Assembly: GCA_033032865.1 (NCBI GenBank)
Contig: JAWHQI010000277.1
Location: forward strand, 3,597,501 to 3,661,500
Length of the DNA: 64,000 nucleotides
Direction: 5' to 3'
Source of the DNA: Dactylorhiza incarnata
Taxonomy: Eukaryota > Streptophyta > Magnoliopsida > Asparagales > Orchidaceae
The notes below the pieces were generated by a model that was not told the origin of the DNA, did not search any database, and worked only from the letters and a program-made list of their open reading frames with translations. The number at the start of each line of letters is the position of its first letter. Position 1 is the stretch's first letter. Shown in pieces: positions 59,601-60,363 of this stretch. The position numbers and the translations under genes are program-made.

Positions 59601-59737
59601 TGAACTGTAGGTTATTAGAGCTTTTGATGATCCAGATCATTTCAGTGATGTCTTCCCCCTGCTTTATGAGGTGTGTGATCAAGCTGTTGTTGCTAAGACT
59701 ACAAATGCTATTACCATCAACTCTTCTGCAGCAATGG
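14432..59737 (+). CDS. ECM29: ECM29 proteasome adaptor and scaffold, nine internal exons (partial gene)
   Basis: Nine exons join as 14432-14608, 14797-15060, 31756-31854, 32194-32378, 32532-32867, 57307-57460, 57597-57707, 59109-59276 and 59611-59737. They give 1,621 nt, about 540 codons without a stop. All introns are GT-AG and all phases agree. The protein is helical HEAT/ARM-repeat sequence with plant ECM29 landmarks: [59 protein letters not shown] and SYRETAF. ECM29 binds the 26S proteasome, stabilises or inhibits faulty or stressed particles, and links them to membranes and motors; Arabidopsis has one such gene. The exons appear to be the C-terminal third, since the family is about 1,800 residues. 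The start and last exons lie outside. Introns 2 and 5 are 16.7 and 24.4 kb through nested retrotransposons. Confidence 0.88.
14797..15060 (+). CDS. ECM29: ECM29 exon B
   Basis: Eighty-eight codons in phase 0, from [10 protein letters not shown] to MVMKVSK. The acceptor is CACCTTCCAG, the donor GTATGG. Conserved [12 protein letters not shown] and SLTIRLCD fit the family. The next intron (15061-31755) is 16,695 nt and holds the nested TR-GAG-like element and Sirevirus A. Confidence 0.9.
15252..15491 (+). repeat. TR-GAG-like element 5' LTR
   Basis: Matches 28900-29143 over its whole length, with small differences in the stretches after GTGAGCCC and GGAGCTT. A CTATATAAGG TATA box lies at about 15322-15331 (28970-28979 in the 3' copy). 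The sequence TTTGGTCCGACC directly after it is the likely primer site. Confidence 0.85.
15613..17138 (-). repeat. Sirevirus A 3' LTR
   Basis: Begins TGAAAGTGGAGG and ends GTTCCAACA on plus. It holds the Sirevirus hallmark CTCTAG, a G run, then GTGAATAGAGT (15641-15665). It also has a run of degenerate short repeats with GATAAGGTG (about 15890-16010) and the GTCGA motif cluster at 16801-16995. It matches 25786-27309 closely. Confidence 0.92.
16801..16995. repeat. GTCGAGCG motif cluster in the Sirevirus A 3' LTR
   Basis: Seven or eight units of the type (A)TTTGTCGAGCGCTGGCTA recur every 19-23 bp from 16801, decaying to TTTGTCGAACG (16956) and TTCTTCGAAC (16977). The same array stands in the other LTR at about 26971-27160. 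Related TTGTCGA and TTCGTCGA motifs occur upstream of the envelope-like ORF (20160-20372) and in gag (23815-23945). Confidence 0.8.
17139..17152 (-). promoter_or_regulatory. Sirevirus A polypurine tract
   Basis: Minus-strand AAATAGGGGGAGAT lies directly before the 3' LTR. Sirevirus B has the same tract with one extra G at 38227-38241. Confidence 0.85.
17320..20064 (-). pseudogene. Sirevirus A envelope-like accessory ORF, frameshifted
   Basis: Downstream of pol, open segments lie at 20064-19858, 19832-19500, 19420-18035, 18086-17745 and 17535-17320 in changing minus frames, so at least three shifts break one long ORF. The N-terminal part contains FDIDMNSF and, later, [12 protein letters not shown] and [10 protein letters not shown], all shared with Sireviruses B and C. 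A long Pro/Ser-rich middle (about 19330-18900) and an acidic helical segment ([16 protein letters not shown], about 18280-18230) follow. Sireviruses often carry such an ORF; the envelope label rests on position and predicted features, and no membrane role is shown here. The start at 20064 is the nearest ATG-bearing frame; an internal ATG at 20034 is possible. Confidence 0.65.
20160..20372. repeat. GTCGA/TCGAC inverted repeats upstream of the Sirevirus A envelope-like ORF
   Basis: Perfect AAATTCGTCG-N9-CGACGAATTT lies at about 20339-20367. GTTTCAT...ATGAAAC surrounding TTCGACAA lies at about 20250-20281, and TTTGTCGATGGCTGTTCGTCAAAT at about 20311-20334. The cluster fills the gap between the end of pol and the accessory ORF, where an internal promoter could be. 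Confidence 0.7.
20413..22494 (-). pseudogene. Sirevirus A reverse transcriptase and RNase H (one late stop)
   Basis: The frame is open from just after a TGA near 22494 to a TAG near 20702. From 22343 it covers 546 residues. It includes the RT start [19 protein letters not shown], the finger motif [16 protein letters not shown], catalytic YVDD codons at 21356-21345, and RNase H with LVSWFCKKQ and AEAEYIA. After the TAG the same frame continues through [15 protein letters not shown] and [13 protein letters not shown] to about 20413. Without that stop this would be a complete Copia RT-RNase H. The acidic linker before RT is about 150 residues long. Confidence 0.88.
22497..23177 (-). pseudogene. 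Sirevirus A integrase, flanked by in-frame stops
   Basis: This segment is in the same frame as the protease upstream and RT downstream, but separated from each by a TGA (near 23180 and 22494). The zinc-binding domain reads [11 protein letters not shown]...CRACQLGK. The core has D in HMDLFGP, D in IRSDHGTEF and E in [10 protein letters not shown], so the DDE triad is intact. In Sireviruses the integrase is released from a gag-pol polyprotein and inserts the cDNA. The stops are the only evident lesions. Confidence 0.88.
23181..23615 (-). CDS. Sirevirus A protease and pre-integrase region
   Basis: The frame carries [13 protein letters not shown] (about 23565-23527), the Copia aspartic protease active site, with [15 protein letters not shown] and [19 protein letters not shown] after it. 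The ORF ends at a TGA near 23180, where homologues have W before HKRLGH. The protease would cleave the polyprotein. Being part of the pol frame, the ATG at 23615 is not a real start. Functional only with readthrough or before the stop arose. Confidence 0.8.
   Translation of the reverse strand: MFLWLQVHCYPRSNQKWYLDSGCSKHMTGNKANLNNYKAKLGPKVIFGDSNCGQTKGYGQIKVGAVTFKEVTYVKGLKHNLISISQLCDKGYQVTFNKSECIIKTSDNIIVLSGFRQGNIYLVNFNSSKSEICLFNELSKSSEL
23619..24761 (-). pseudogene. Sirevirus A gag C-terminal extension with acidic and coiled-coil parts
   Basis: In a different minus frame from the main gag ORF and overlapping its end, this stretch holds a Lys/Ser-rich segment and acidic Ser/Glu/Asp runs ([18 protein letters not shown]). 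A leucine-rich coiled coil follows (about 24330-24130, with heptads around [15 protein letters not shown] and [13 protein letters not shown]). A basic tail comes last. One frameshift around 24640-24760 separates it from the nucleocapsid part. Sirevirus gag is known to be longer than ordinary Copia gag and can carry a coiled coil. The GTCGA motifs at 23815-23945 fall in its coding part. Confidence 0.75.
23815..23945. repeat. GTCGA inverted repeats inside Sirevirus A gag
   Basis: TTCGTCGAGCCTCGTTCGACAG (about 23877-23898) and TTTGTCGAGCTTCGTTCGACGA (about 23908-23930) are inverted repeats of the motif found in the LTR and before the accessory ORF. Read in gag they encode repeats of the form SNEARxK. 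Confidence 0.7.
24638..25669 (-). CDS. Sirevirus A gag, capsid and nucleocapsid part
   Basis: The 343-codon ORF starts at an ATG 103 nt after the primer site. Its N-terminal half is a UBN2-type Copia capsid ([16 protein letters not shown] near the start; [22 protein letters not shown] near residue 112). A CCHC zinc knuckle [14 protein letters not shown] lies near residue 300 (about 24800-24760). The gag protein forms the virus-like particle that packages element RNA. The ORF runs out of frame in a Lys/Glu/Arg-rich stretch, where a frameshift moves the reading to the acidic extension. The start is supported by closeness to the primer site and match to Copia gag starts. Confidence 0.85.
   Translation of the reverse strand: MAQNKEYSSTRPPMCNLNKFALWKARIRLYMNSIDEEIFNVILTGPPAPTTSASTAATTDNTAVPPPEWTEAQKKQRNADAKAMNILALTMSDDIFQKVVECTSAKEIWESLNNMVAGSADERKDRRSHLISKYENFKKGESENVADMYNRLSLIINELKSLDKVISLTEINDKILMCFPSTWDSRIWPIKEARSLNEITTEALLGKLKSYEQLIKTREAEESTSSPAPKMERSIAFKAAEDKGKAPDKEEFMNLFAKRFYKMAKKDIRKQLSRSHDKPRYDKNHSNEIICFGCRKPGHIAPECPEIQHKKERRKEKEEKKRKKRRTPANLPPTPTKRREEDL
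25772..25783 (-). promoter_or_regulatory. Sirevirus A primer binding site
   Basis: Minus-strand TGGTATCAGAGG lies two bases inside the 5' LTR, complementary to initiator-Met tRNA. Confidence 0.88.
25786..27309 (-). repeat. Sirevirus A 5' LTR
   Basis: Starts TGAAAGTGGAGG and ends GTTCCAACA on plus, paired with 15613-17138. The G run is 13 here against 12 in the other copy. The GTCGA cluster lies at about 26971-27160. Target duplication CTCCG follows at 27310-27314. Confidence 0.92.
27758..28843 (+). pseudogene. gag of the TR-GAG-like element, one frameshift
   Basis: Two open frames join around 28320: 27758-28426 and 28341-28843. The first begins [14 protein letters not shown] with a short coiled coil, then the Gypsy capsid core [19 protein letters not shown] and WSTAII-like [19 protein letters not shown]. 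The second continues the capsid (YLAFFMNGL just upstream of its first ATG) and has a zinc-knuckle-like [16 protein letters not shown] near 28650-28697. That G-L-C-F-x-C...P-G-H-x-C form is common in plant Ty3/Gypsy gag of the chromovirus side. The protein ends at 28843 with no protease. A single-base shift is inferred; an intact relative would encode about 360 residues. Confidence 0.8.
28900..29143 (+). repeat. TR-GAG-like element 3' LTR
   Basis: Paired with 15252-15491. GATAC follows at 29144-29148. A decayed related stretch seems to lie at about 29290-29440 (TTCTAGTTTGTATCAATTGGTTTG), hinting at an older insertion of a related element next door. Confidence 0.85.
29149..30679. other. Intron sequence without a gene
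   Basis: Part of ECM29 intron B. About 29290-29440 resembles decayed LTR sequence of the TR-GAG type. About 30190-30679, read on minus, is the untranslated leader of the Copia remnant whose LTR starts at 30694. The rest is AT-rich and shows no coding signal. Confidence 0.5.
30680..30971 (-). mobile_element. Copia remnant: primer site and LTR, minus strand
   Basis: Minus-strand TGGTATCAAAGCCC (30693-30680) is a tRNA-Met primer site directly after an LTR that starts TGTTAGAACC on plus at 30694. The LTR's far end near 30971 is uncertain because a MITE sits inside. Only leader sequence follows on minus, so the element is largely deleted. Confidence 0.6.
30758..30935. mobile_element. Stowaway/Tc1-mariner-like MITE
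   Basis: Perfect terminal inverted repeats (GGTGAGTATCTCGCACCTAG at the left, its complement at the right) enclose about 176 bp between TA dinucleotides, as expected for a TA target duplication. There is no coding capacity. It is inserted in the Copia LTR remnant. Confidence 0.8.
30972..31755. other. Intron B, right end, no gene seen
   Basis: Nothing recognisable apart from the acceptor TTTTATAG before exon C at 31756. Confidence 0.5.
31756..31854 (+). CDS. ECM29: ECM29 exon C
   Basis: Thirty-three codons in phase 0, [13 protein letters not shown] through DQRLNYVE. The acceptor TTTTATAG is preferred over the TGCAG seven bases later, because only it keeps the frame with exon B and restores the conserved G-A-G-x-T-I-R-P-H. 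Donor GTCATT is weak. A 339-nt intron with a MITE follows. Confidence 0.88.
31924..32075. mobile_element. PIF/Harbinger-like MITE in ECM29 intron C
   Basis: Imperfect terminal inverted repeats GGGCGATGTTATTAGCAG and CTGCTTATAACATTGCCC bound 152 bp, with TTAA-containing flanks on both sides. Internal copies of CTATTCRCAGTCCTAAAAA and GGACTGCG also pair with each other. No ORF. The PIF/Harbinger label rests on the GGGC termini and TTA-like flanks. Confidence 0.65.
32194..32378 (+). CDS. ECM29: ECM29 exon D
   Basis: 185 nt, phase 0 to 2, [16 protein letters not shown] through VRSGVGLNT. Acceptor GAAATAG, donor GTTAGT; a 153-nt intron follows. The split arginine codon is completed by exon E. Confidence 0.9.
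32532..32867 (+). CDS. ECM29: ECM29 exon E
   Basis: 336 nt, [18 protein letters not shown] through LPVIFIS. It holds the conserved [16 protein letters not shown] helix pair of the HEAT array. Acceptor CAATTGCAG, donor GTTTGT. The next intron (32868-57306) is 24,439 nt and contains at least six transposons. Confidence 0.92.
32868..34140. other. Start of ECM29 intron E, no gene seen
   Basis: The first few hundred bases are AT-rich native intron. From about 33,200 the sequence becomes G-rich on plus without recognisable domains; short open frames look random. Confidence 0.45.
34141..35738. mobile_element. Probable Gypsy LTR fragment
   Basis: Starts TGTAAGACCCCC after a sharp change in composition and has the look of the long LTRs of Gypsy A and B (TGTAACACCC and TGTCACGACCC), but carries no gene. 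A short tandem array of GTCCACGTCAA units lies at 34620-34680. It ends where Sirevirus B begins. No partner LTR or target duplication was found. Confidence 0.4.
36028..36190. repeat. 33-bp tandem repeat in the Sirevirus B LTR
   Basis: Five units start at 36028, 36061, 36094, 36127 and 36160. Each has GAGTCT...AGACTC arms that can fold. Because 33 is a multiple of three it makes an artificial open frame. The Sirevirus A LTR has degenerate counterparts (GATAAGGTG units, about 15890-16010). Confidence 0.85.
36294..37076. mobile_element. hAT-like non-autonomous element in the Sirevirus B LTR
   Basis: The 783-bp insert has terminal inverted repeats CTACGTTATCAAGGCGC and, at the other end, the complement of CTAAGTTATCAAAGGCGC. 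It is flanked by an 8-bp duplication GTTGCTTC (36286-36293 and 37077-37084); eight bases is the hAT signature. The ends are rich in GGCGC and GCCTAGG. The middle is a palindromic minisatellite. No transposase. Confidence 0.75.
36540..36980. repeat. Palindromic minisatellite inside the hAT-like element
   Basis: Alternating direct and inverted units of CACTGAAAATCAGCGAATT and GGGCACCCAATT are repeated about ten times. Each pair forms a palindrome of about 60 bp, so the stretch could form large hairpins or cruciforms. Confidence 0.85.
37651..38050. repeat. GCGTCGA motif cluster in the Sirevirus B LTR
   Basis: More than ten copies of GCGTCGA or its complement occur. A perfect inverted pair TGCGTCGA-N7-TCGACGCA lies at 37731-37753. 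An array of the same design lies upstream of the accessory ORF at 40385-40640. Confidence 0.8.
38227..38241 (-). promoter_or_regulatory. Sirevirus B polypurine tract
   Basis: Minus-strand AAATAGGGGGGAGAT next to the 3' LTR, as in Sirevirus A. Confidence 0.82.
38445..40257 (-). pseudogene. Sirevirus B envelope-like accessory ORF, frameshifted
   Basis: Open minus segments at 40257-40033, 40018-39740, 39785-39228 and 38696-38445 in three frames cover one original ORF. The start [17 protein letters not shown] parallels Sireviruses A and [13 protein letters not shown] and NKKINWGG are shared. The middle is Pro/Gln/Thr-rich (about 39590-39300), and the end is acidic. No clear signal peptide or membrane segment is visible, so the envelope name is only by analogy of position. 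Confidence 0.7.
40385..40640. repeat. GCGTCGA inverted repeats upstream of the Sirevirus B envelope-like ORF
   Basis: TGCGTCGA-N7-TCGACGCA lies at 40541-40563, the same arms and spacing as in the LTR at 37731-37753 with a different spacer. Further copies include ATCGACGTATGCGTCGG (about 40592-40608) and ATCGACGCTGCGTCGA (about 40614-40629). Confidence 0.8.
40673..40965. mobile_element. Foldback (long inverted-repeat) element
   Basis: Arms of more than 100 bp pair with each other: CCCCTCTTATTATTGAAATT...CTCCCCTGAAGTTC on the left (about 40698-40790) and the complement on the right (about 40850-40945). The loop holds a 21-G run (40822-40842). No ORF. A MITE or Mutator-like foldback is likely; no target duplication could be fixed. 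Confidence 0.75.
41331..41444 (+). repeat. Copia B 5' LTR
   Basis: Contains GTGTATATATAGG (TATA box, about 41391-41403) and ends GTAAAAGATGATTCCATTTTTTTCTGACT before the primer site; the 41416-41441 part recurs at 57194-57221. The left border is approximate. Confidence 0.6.
41445..41456 (+). promoter_or_regulatory. Copia B primer binding site
   Basis: TGGTATCAAAAC, a slightly altered initiator-Met tRNA complement, directly after the LTR. Confidence 0.7.
41597..41890 (+). repeat. About 88-bp minisatellite in the Copia B leader
   Basis: Three and a half diverged units of the form GTGCGGACTCTTCCCAGCGCC...GGCTGCTCCTCCATCGA, each about 88 bp, stand between the primer site and gag. Open frames through it are by-products. 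Confidence 0.75.
42240..42760 (+). pseudogene. Copia B gag, capsid part, degenerate
   Basis: The plus strand reads, with five or so stops, [15 protein letters not shown], then [33 protein letters not shown] and [12 protein letters not shown]. This is the UBN2/retrotransposon-gag order of short-LTR Copia elements. Gypsy B interrupts it at 42767. Confidence 0.7.
42767..44781 (-). repeat. Gypsy B 3' LTR
   Basis: 2,015 bp from TGTCACGACCC to GGGTTGTTACA. The right part is GC-rich with purine-rich runs; a long plus-strand open frame there (44228-44911) has no domain and is cut differently in the other LTR copy. Confidence 0.9.
44782..44792 (-). promoter_or_regulatory. Gypsy B polypurine tract
   Basis: Minus-strand AGTAGGGGAGAT directly before the 3' LTR. 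Confidence 0.7.
44943..45362 (-). pseudogene. Gypsy B integrase C-terminal fragment
   Basis: The minus frame reads [39 protein letters not shown] and, at the end, [21 protein letters not shown] before YPHLFS and a stop. This is the GPY/F module and chromodomain-like tail of plant Ty3/Gypsy integrases (Tekay/Del-like by the last motif). It has no stop of its own, but everything upstream was deleted, so it cannot be made as a polyprotein. Confidence 0.85.
45363..47109 (-). repeat. Gypsy B 5' LTR, truncated
   Basis: Matches 43034-44781 nearly base for base (1,747 against 1,748 bp). The junction with the integrase fragment lies at TGCTATAAG. Confidence 0.9.
47110..47770 (+). pseudogene. Copia B gag C-terminus and protease, degenerate
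   Basis: Resumes after Gypsy B with a zinc knuckle [14 protein letters not shown] (47184-47226; the second Cys is replaced by Phe), then basic RGRGGSRR. The protease is recognised by a degraded I-I-D-F-G-A-I-D-N (normally DSGAxD), VKVVPANGS and [12 protein letters not shown]. Stops near 47395 and 47490. The missing active-site Ser and the changed Cys show loss of function. Confidence 0.7.
47818..48785 (+). pseudogene. Copia B pre-integrase and integrase, degenerate
   Basis: Motifs in order are [18 protein letters not shown] (about 47905), [12 protein letters not shown] (about 48000), a degraded I-D-I-D-V-L-G-P (about 48080), [12 protein letters not shown] (about 48270, second Asp) and [14 protein letters not shown] (about 48375, with the catalytic Glu), then [18 protein letters not shown]. 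Several frameshifts (near 48135, 48230 and 48470). Confidence 0.75.
49170..49387 (+). pseudogene. Copia B reverse transcriptase, first part only
   Basis: Reads [38 protein letters not shown] and GYTQTPGVN, the start of a Copia RT with two stops. It ends where the LTR of Gypsy C starts. The rest of RT and RNase H is absent from the window. Confidence 0.75.
49388..50103 (+). repeat. Gypsy C 5' LTR
   Basis: Starts TGTACAACCC and ends near TTTCAACA. A TATA box CTATAAATAG lies at 49809-49818. The part with GCCCAGG and CACTCGCCCAG is internally repetitive (about 49,440-49,660). The right border is approximate because no second LTR is available. Confidence 0.6.
50162..51354 (+). CDS. Gypsy C gag, capsid part (Tat-type)
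   Basis: The ORF (open to 51469) starts at the first ATG after the LTR. It has the retrotransposon-gag core: [18 protein letters not shown] (about residue 120), [32 protein letters not shown] and [17 protein letters not shown], then EEL(M)[15 protein letters not shown] sequence and a basic linker. The tail beyond about 51350 is out of frame, since the true continuation lies in the frame starting 51355. Gag would build the particle and could be packaged with enzymes from an autonomous Tat partner. The long open frame suggests recent activity. Confidence 0.85.
51355..52131 (+). CDS. Gypsy C gag zinc-like end and aspartic protease
   Basis: In frame +1 relative to the capsid ORF, this 258-residue frame opens with [15 protein letters not shown], the C-x2-H-x4-H-x4-C-like motif at the end of Tat gag. 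The protease follows, with [17 protein letters not shown] (about residues 134-150; D-N-G replaces the usual D-S/T-G, as often in Tat elements) and the flap/helix motif [11 protein letters not shown] near residue 207. It stops at 52131, where an autonomous element would continue into RT. The frame change at 51300-51360 could be a mutation or a programmed shift. Confidence 0.8.
   Translation: MALPYCDFHQEEGHATATCPEFLEVRRVRGPREQQPPVRIEEVTGAAEEDRCVDRADLGSRGGIRAIHEGVGIEATRKASLHTMCHQSVASTTQTPPPAEKVTFARKDMPDHEDPLCDALVIQTAIENFTVSRILVDNGSSVNVIFKKAFDEINVEARRVLDSDGPLFGFSGERKEVEGGVGLHVTLGAQSLNCRFVIVDAPSSYNAIFGRPLISTFRCVPSSFHQCLKFSMGEVQIRVRGDPKVARQCYATAVNAIT
52321..53215. repeat. 90-bp tandem repeat (about ten units) in Gypsy C
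   Basis: Units begin GAGTGCCCCAGATCGATTCC at 52321, 52411, 52501, 52590, 52680 and on to about 53128, period 89-90 bp. Later units drift (GATTGCCCCGGATG). Because 90 is a multiple of three, long meaningless frames exist on both strands. Confidence 0.92.
53216..53480. repeat. Second tandem repeat subfamily, 91-92 bp
   Basis: Nearly three units start GAATAGCCC near 53218, 53310 and 53402, with AGACCCGCTGACCAGACTCTC and GGCAGGGTCGTAGG. The order of motifs parallels the 90-bp unit (CCCC-GA...CCGCTG...CTCTCA...GGTGG), so the two arrays are diverged forms of one repeat. Confidence 0.85.
54017..55495 (-). pseudogene. Antisense accessory gene 2 of Gypsy C (putative gypsy-type transposon domain)
   Basis: From an ATG at 55495 the minus frame reads through [20 protein letters not shown] and [16 protein letters not shown]. 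This matches the plant domain called putative gypsy-type transposon (Transposase_28), to my recognition. A TGA at 55031-55033 interrupts it where related proteins have Trp before R-F-x-F-V. The same frame then continues to 54017, with a likely 78-nt intron (54834-54757, GT-AG) and a second intron ending at 54413. The C-terminus has a coiled coil ([18 protein letters not shown]) and an acidic end. TATAAATAG at 55627-55618 (minus) suits a promoter. Function unknown; probably a Tat accessory gene. Confidence 0.65.
55618..55627 (-). promoter_or_regulatory. TATA box of antisense gene 2
   Basis: Minus-strand CTATAAATAG lies about 125 nt before the ATG at 55495, a normal plant TATA-to-start spacing with a leader of about 95 nt. 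Confidence 0.5.
56139..57096 (-). CDS. Antisense accessory gene 1 of Gypsy C, five predicted exons
   Basis: Minus exons 57096-57031, 56959-56824, 56752-56589, 56529-56481 and 56398-56139 join without a stop. Donors are GTAATC, GTAAGT, GTACCC and GTTAGT; acceptors are CTCGCAG, CCCGCAG, TCGAAG and ACTGAG. Phases 0, 1, 0 and 1 all match, and introns are short (51-82 nt). The product would be about 224 residues: a Ser/Pro/Thr-rich N-terminal half, then an acidic stretch ([11 protein letters not shown]) and a helical coiled-coil end ([28 protein letters not shown]). No known domain recognised. The last two acceptors are weak. A TATA box lies 90-97 nt upstream of the ATG. Confidence 0.5.
57186..57193 (-). 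promoter_or_regulatory. TATA box of antisense gene 1
   Basis: Minus-strand CTATAAAT directly at the Gypsy C/Copia B junction, 90-97 nt before the ATG at 57096. If real, transcription would start about 30 nt downstream, still inside Gypsy C. Confidence 0.4.
57307..57460 (+). CDS. ECM29: ECM29 exon F
   Basis: 154 nt, completing the split Arg and reading [18 protein letters not shown] through SSSWASKKK. Acceptor CAATTTTCAG, donor GTATAC. A 136-nt intron follows. Conserved L-Y-E-E-x-W-E-D and SSSWASKKK fit plant ECM29. Confidence 0.92.
57597..57707 (+). CDS. ECM29: ECM29 exon G
   Basis: Thirty-seven codons in phase 0, [16 protein letters not shown] through EVPGRFWE. Acceptor GATCCTTCAG, donor GTACGT. 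Confidence 0.9.
57708..59108. other. ECM29 intron G, 1,401 nt
   Basis: AT-rich throughout, with no transposon ends, repeats or coding signal that I can recognise. Confidence 0.6.
59109..59276 (+). CDS. ECM29: ECM29 exon H
   Basis: Fifty-six codons in phase 0, [16 protein letters not shown] through [12 protein letters not shown]. Acceptor TTCTTTGTAG, donor GTATAG. The donor is copied 126 bp downstream by a tandem duplication of the intron start. Confidence 0.92.
59277..59528. repeat. 126-bp tandem duplication starting at the exon H donor
   Basis: 59277-59402 and 59403-59528 align: both begin GTATAGCT and share TTCAACATG, CATGTACAAGCATGT and ATTTCTTTCATTT(C/G)TAGCA. The copies differ by several substitutions and small indels. 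Confidence 0.85.
59611..59737 (+). CDS. ECM29: ECM29 exon I
   Basis: 127 nt, [20 protein letters not shown] through INSSAAM plus one base. Acceptor GAACTGTAG, donor GTACTA at 59738. The following exon is uncertain: CTTTTGCAG at 59821-59829 is a good acceptor and GTAAGT at 59838 a strong donor, which would leave an 8-nt microexon that restores phase 0. Confidence 0.85.
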
Positions 59738-60050
59738 GTACTAATTTTATAAGCATTTCAAGTTTATAGAATTTTGTGTTTGACATTTCTTGGGCAATTG
59801 AAGCTATTAAATTTTAACTTCTTTTGCAGAACAGATAGTAAGTAGTTCATGTAATTAAGATTGTCTGGCTCGTTTAAGCCTACAATGCTAGTTATCTCCT
59901 TAGTAGTGGCTGCAACATAACTTATTGTAGTGCTTAGTGATTCATCTTACTTTTCCGAAATTTCAGCATACAGAATGATTATTTTATTAATTGCATTACA
60001 ATATTGCTGTGATGTGAAAAGCCAAGAAAATTGTTTGATCAGAAGGATCG
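59738..60050. other. ECM29 intron I, start
   Basis: AT-rich. Contains the possible 8-nt microexon 59830-59837; otherwise nothing seen before the Copia LTR at 60051. Confidence 0.5.
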
Positions 60051-60363
60051 TGTTACGGGATTCGCGTCCAGTTATTATCGAATGGGGCTTTATTATTGTT
60101 GCCTTTTATTATGTTTTCTTTTGTTTAAATGATTGTTGTCTTTTAATTATTAGTTTTGGGCGGTTACAAGTTAGGAATTATCATTATTGGTTTTGTATGT
60201 CTATTTAAAGCCATATGTTGTTGGTATGAAGCTGTCATTCTATTTTCCCTTGTCTTGTTAAGTGATCTTGGTAGCTCTCTCCCGAGCGTGCCCCGCTTAG
60301 GCAGCCACGATTTCGTCTCCGTAGTATCCTCCGCCTCCGTCATCCCCGCATCCGGCCGTAACA
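60051..60363 (+). repeat. Copia-type LTR (5')
   Basis: Starts TGTTACGG and ends CCGTAACA (8-bp inverted ends), followed two bases later by the primer site TGGTATCAGATC at 60366-60377. No matching 3' LTR was found in the window. Confidence 0.75.

Noticed and set aside
14432..59737. ECM29 as a pseudogene broken by transposons
   Set aside because: All elements lie in introns; every exon is open, with GT-AG borders and matching phases.
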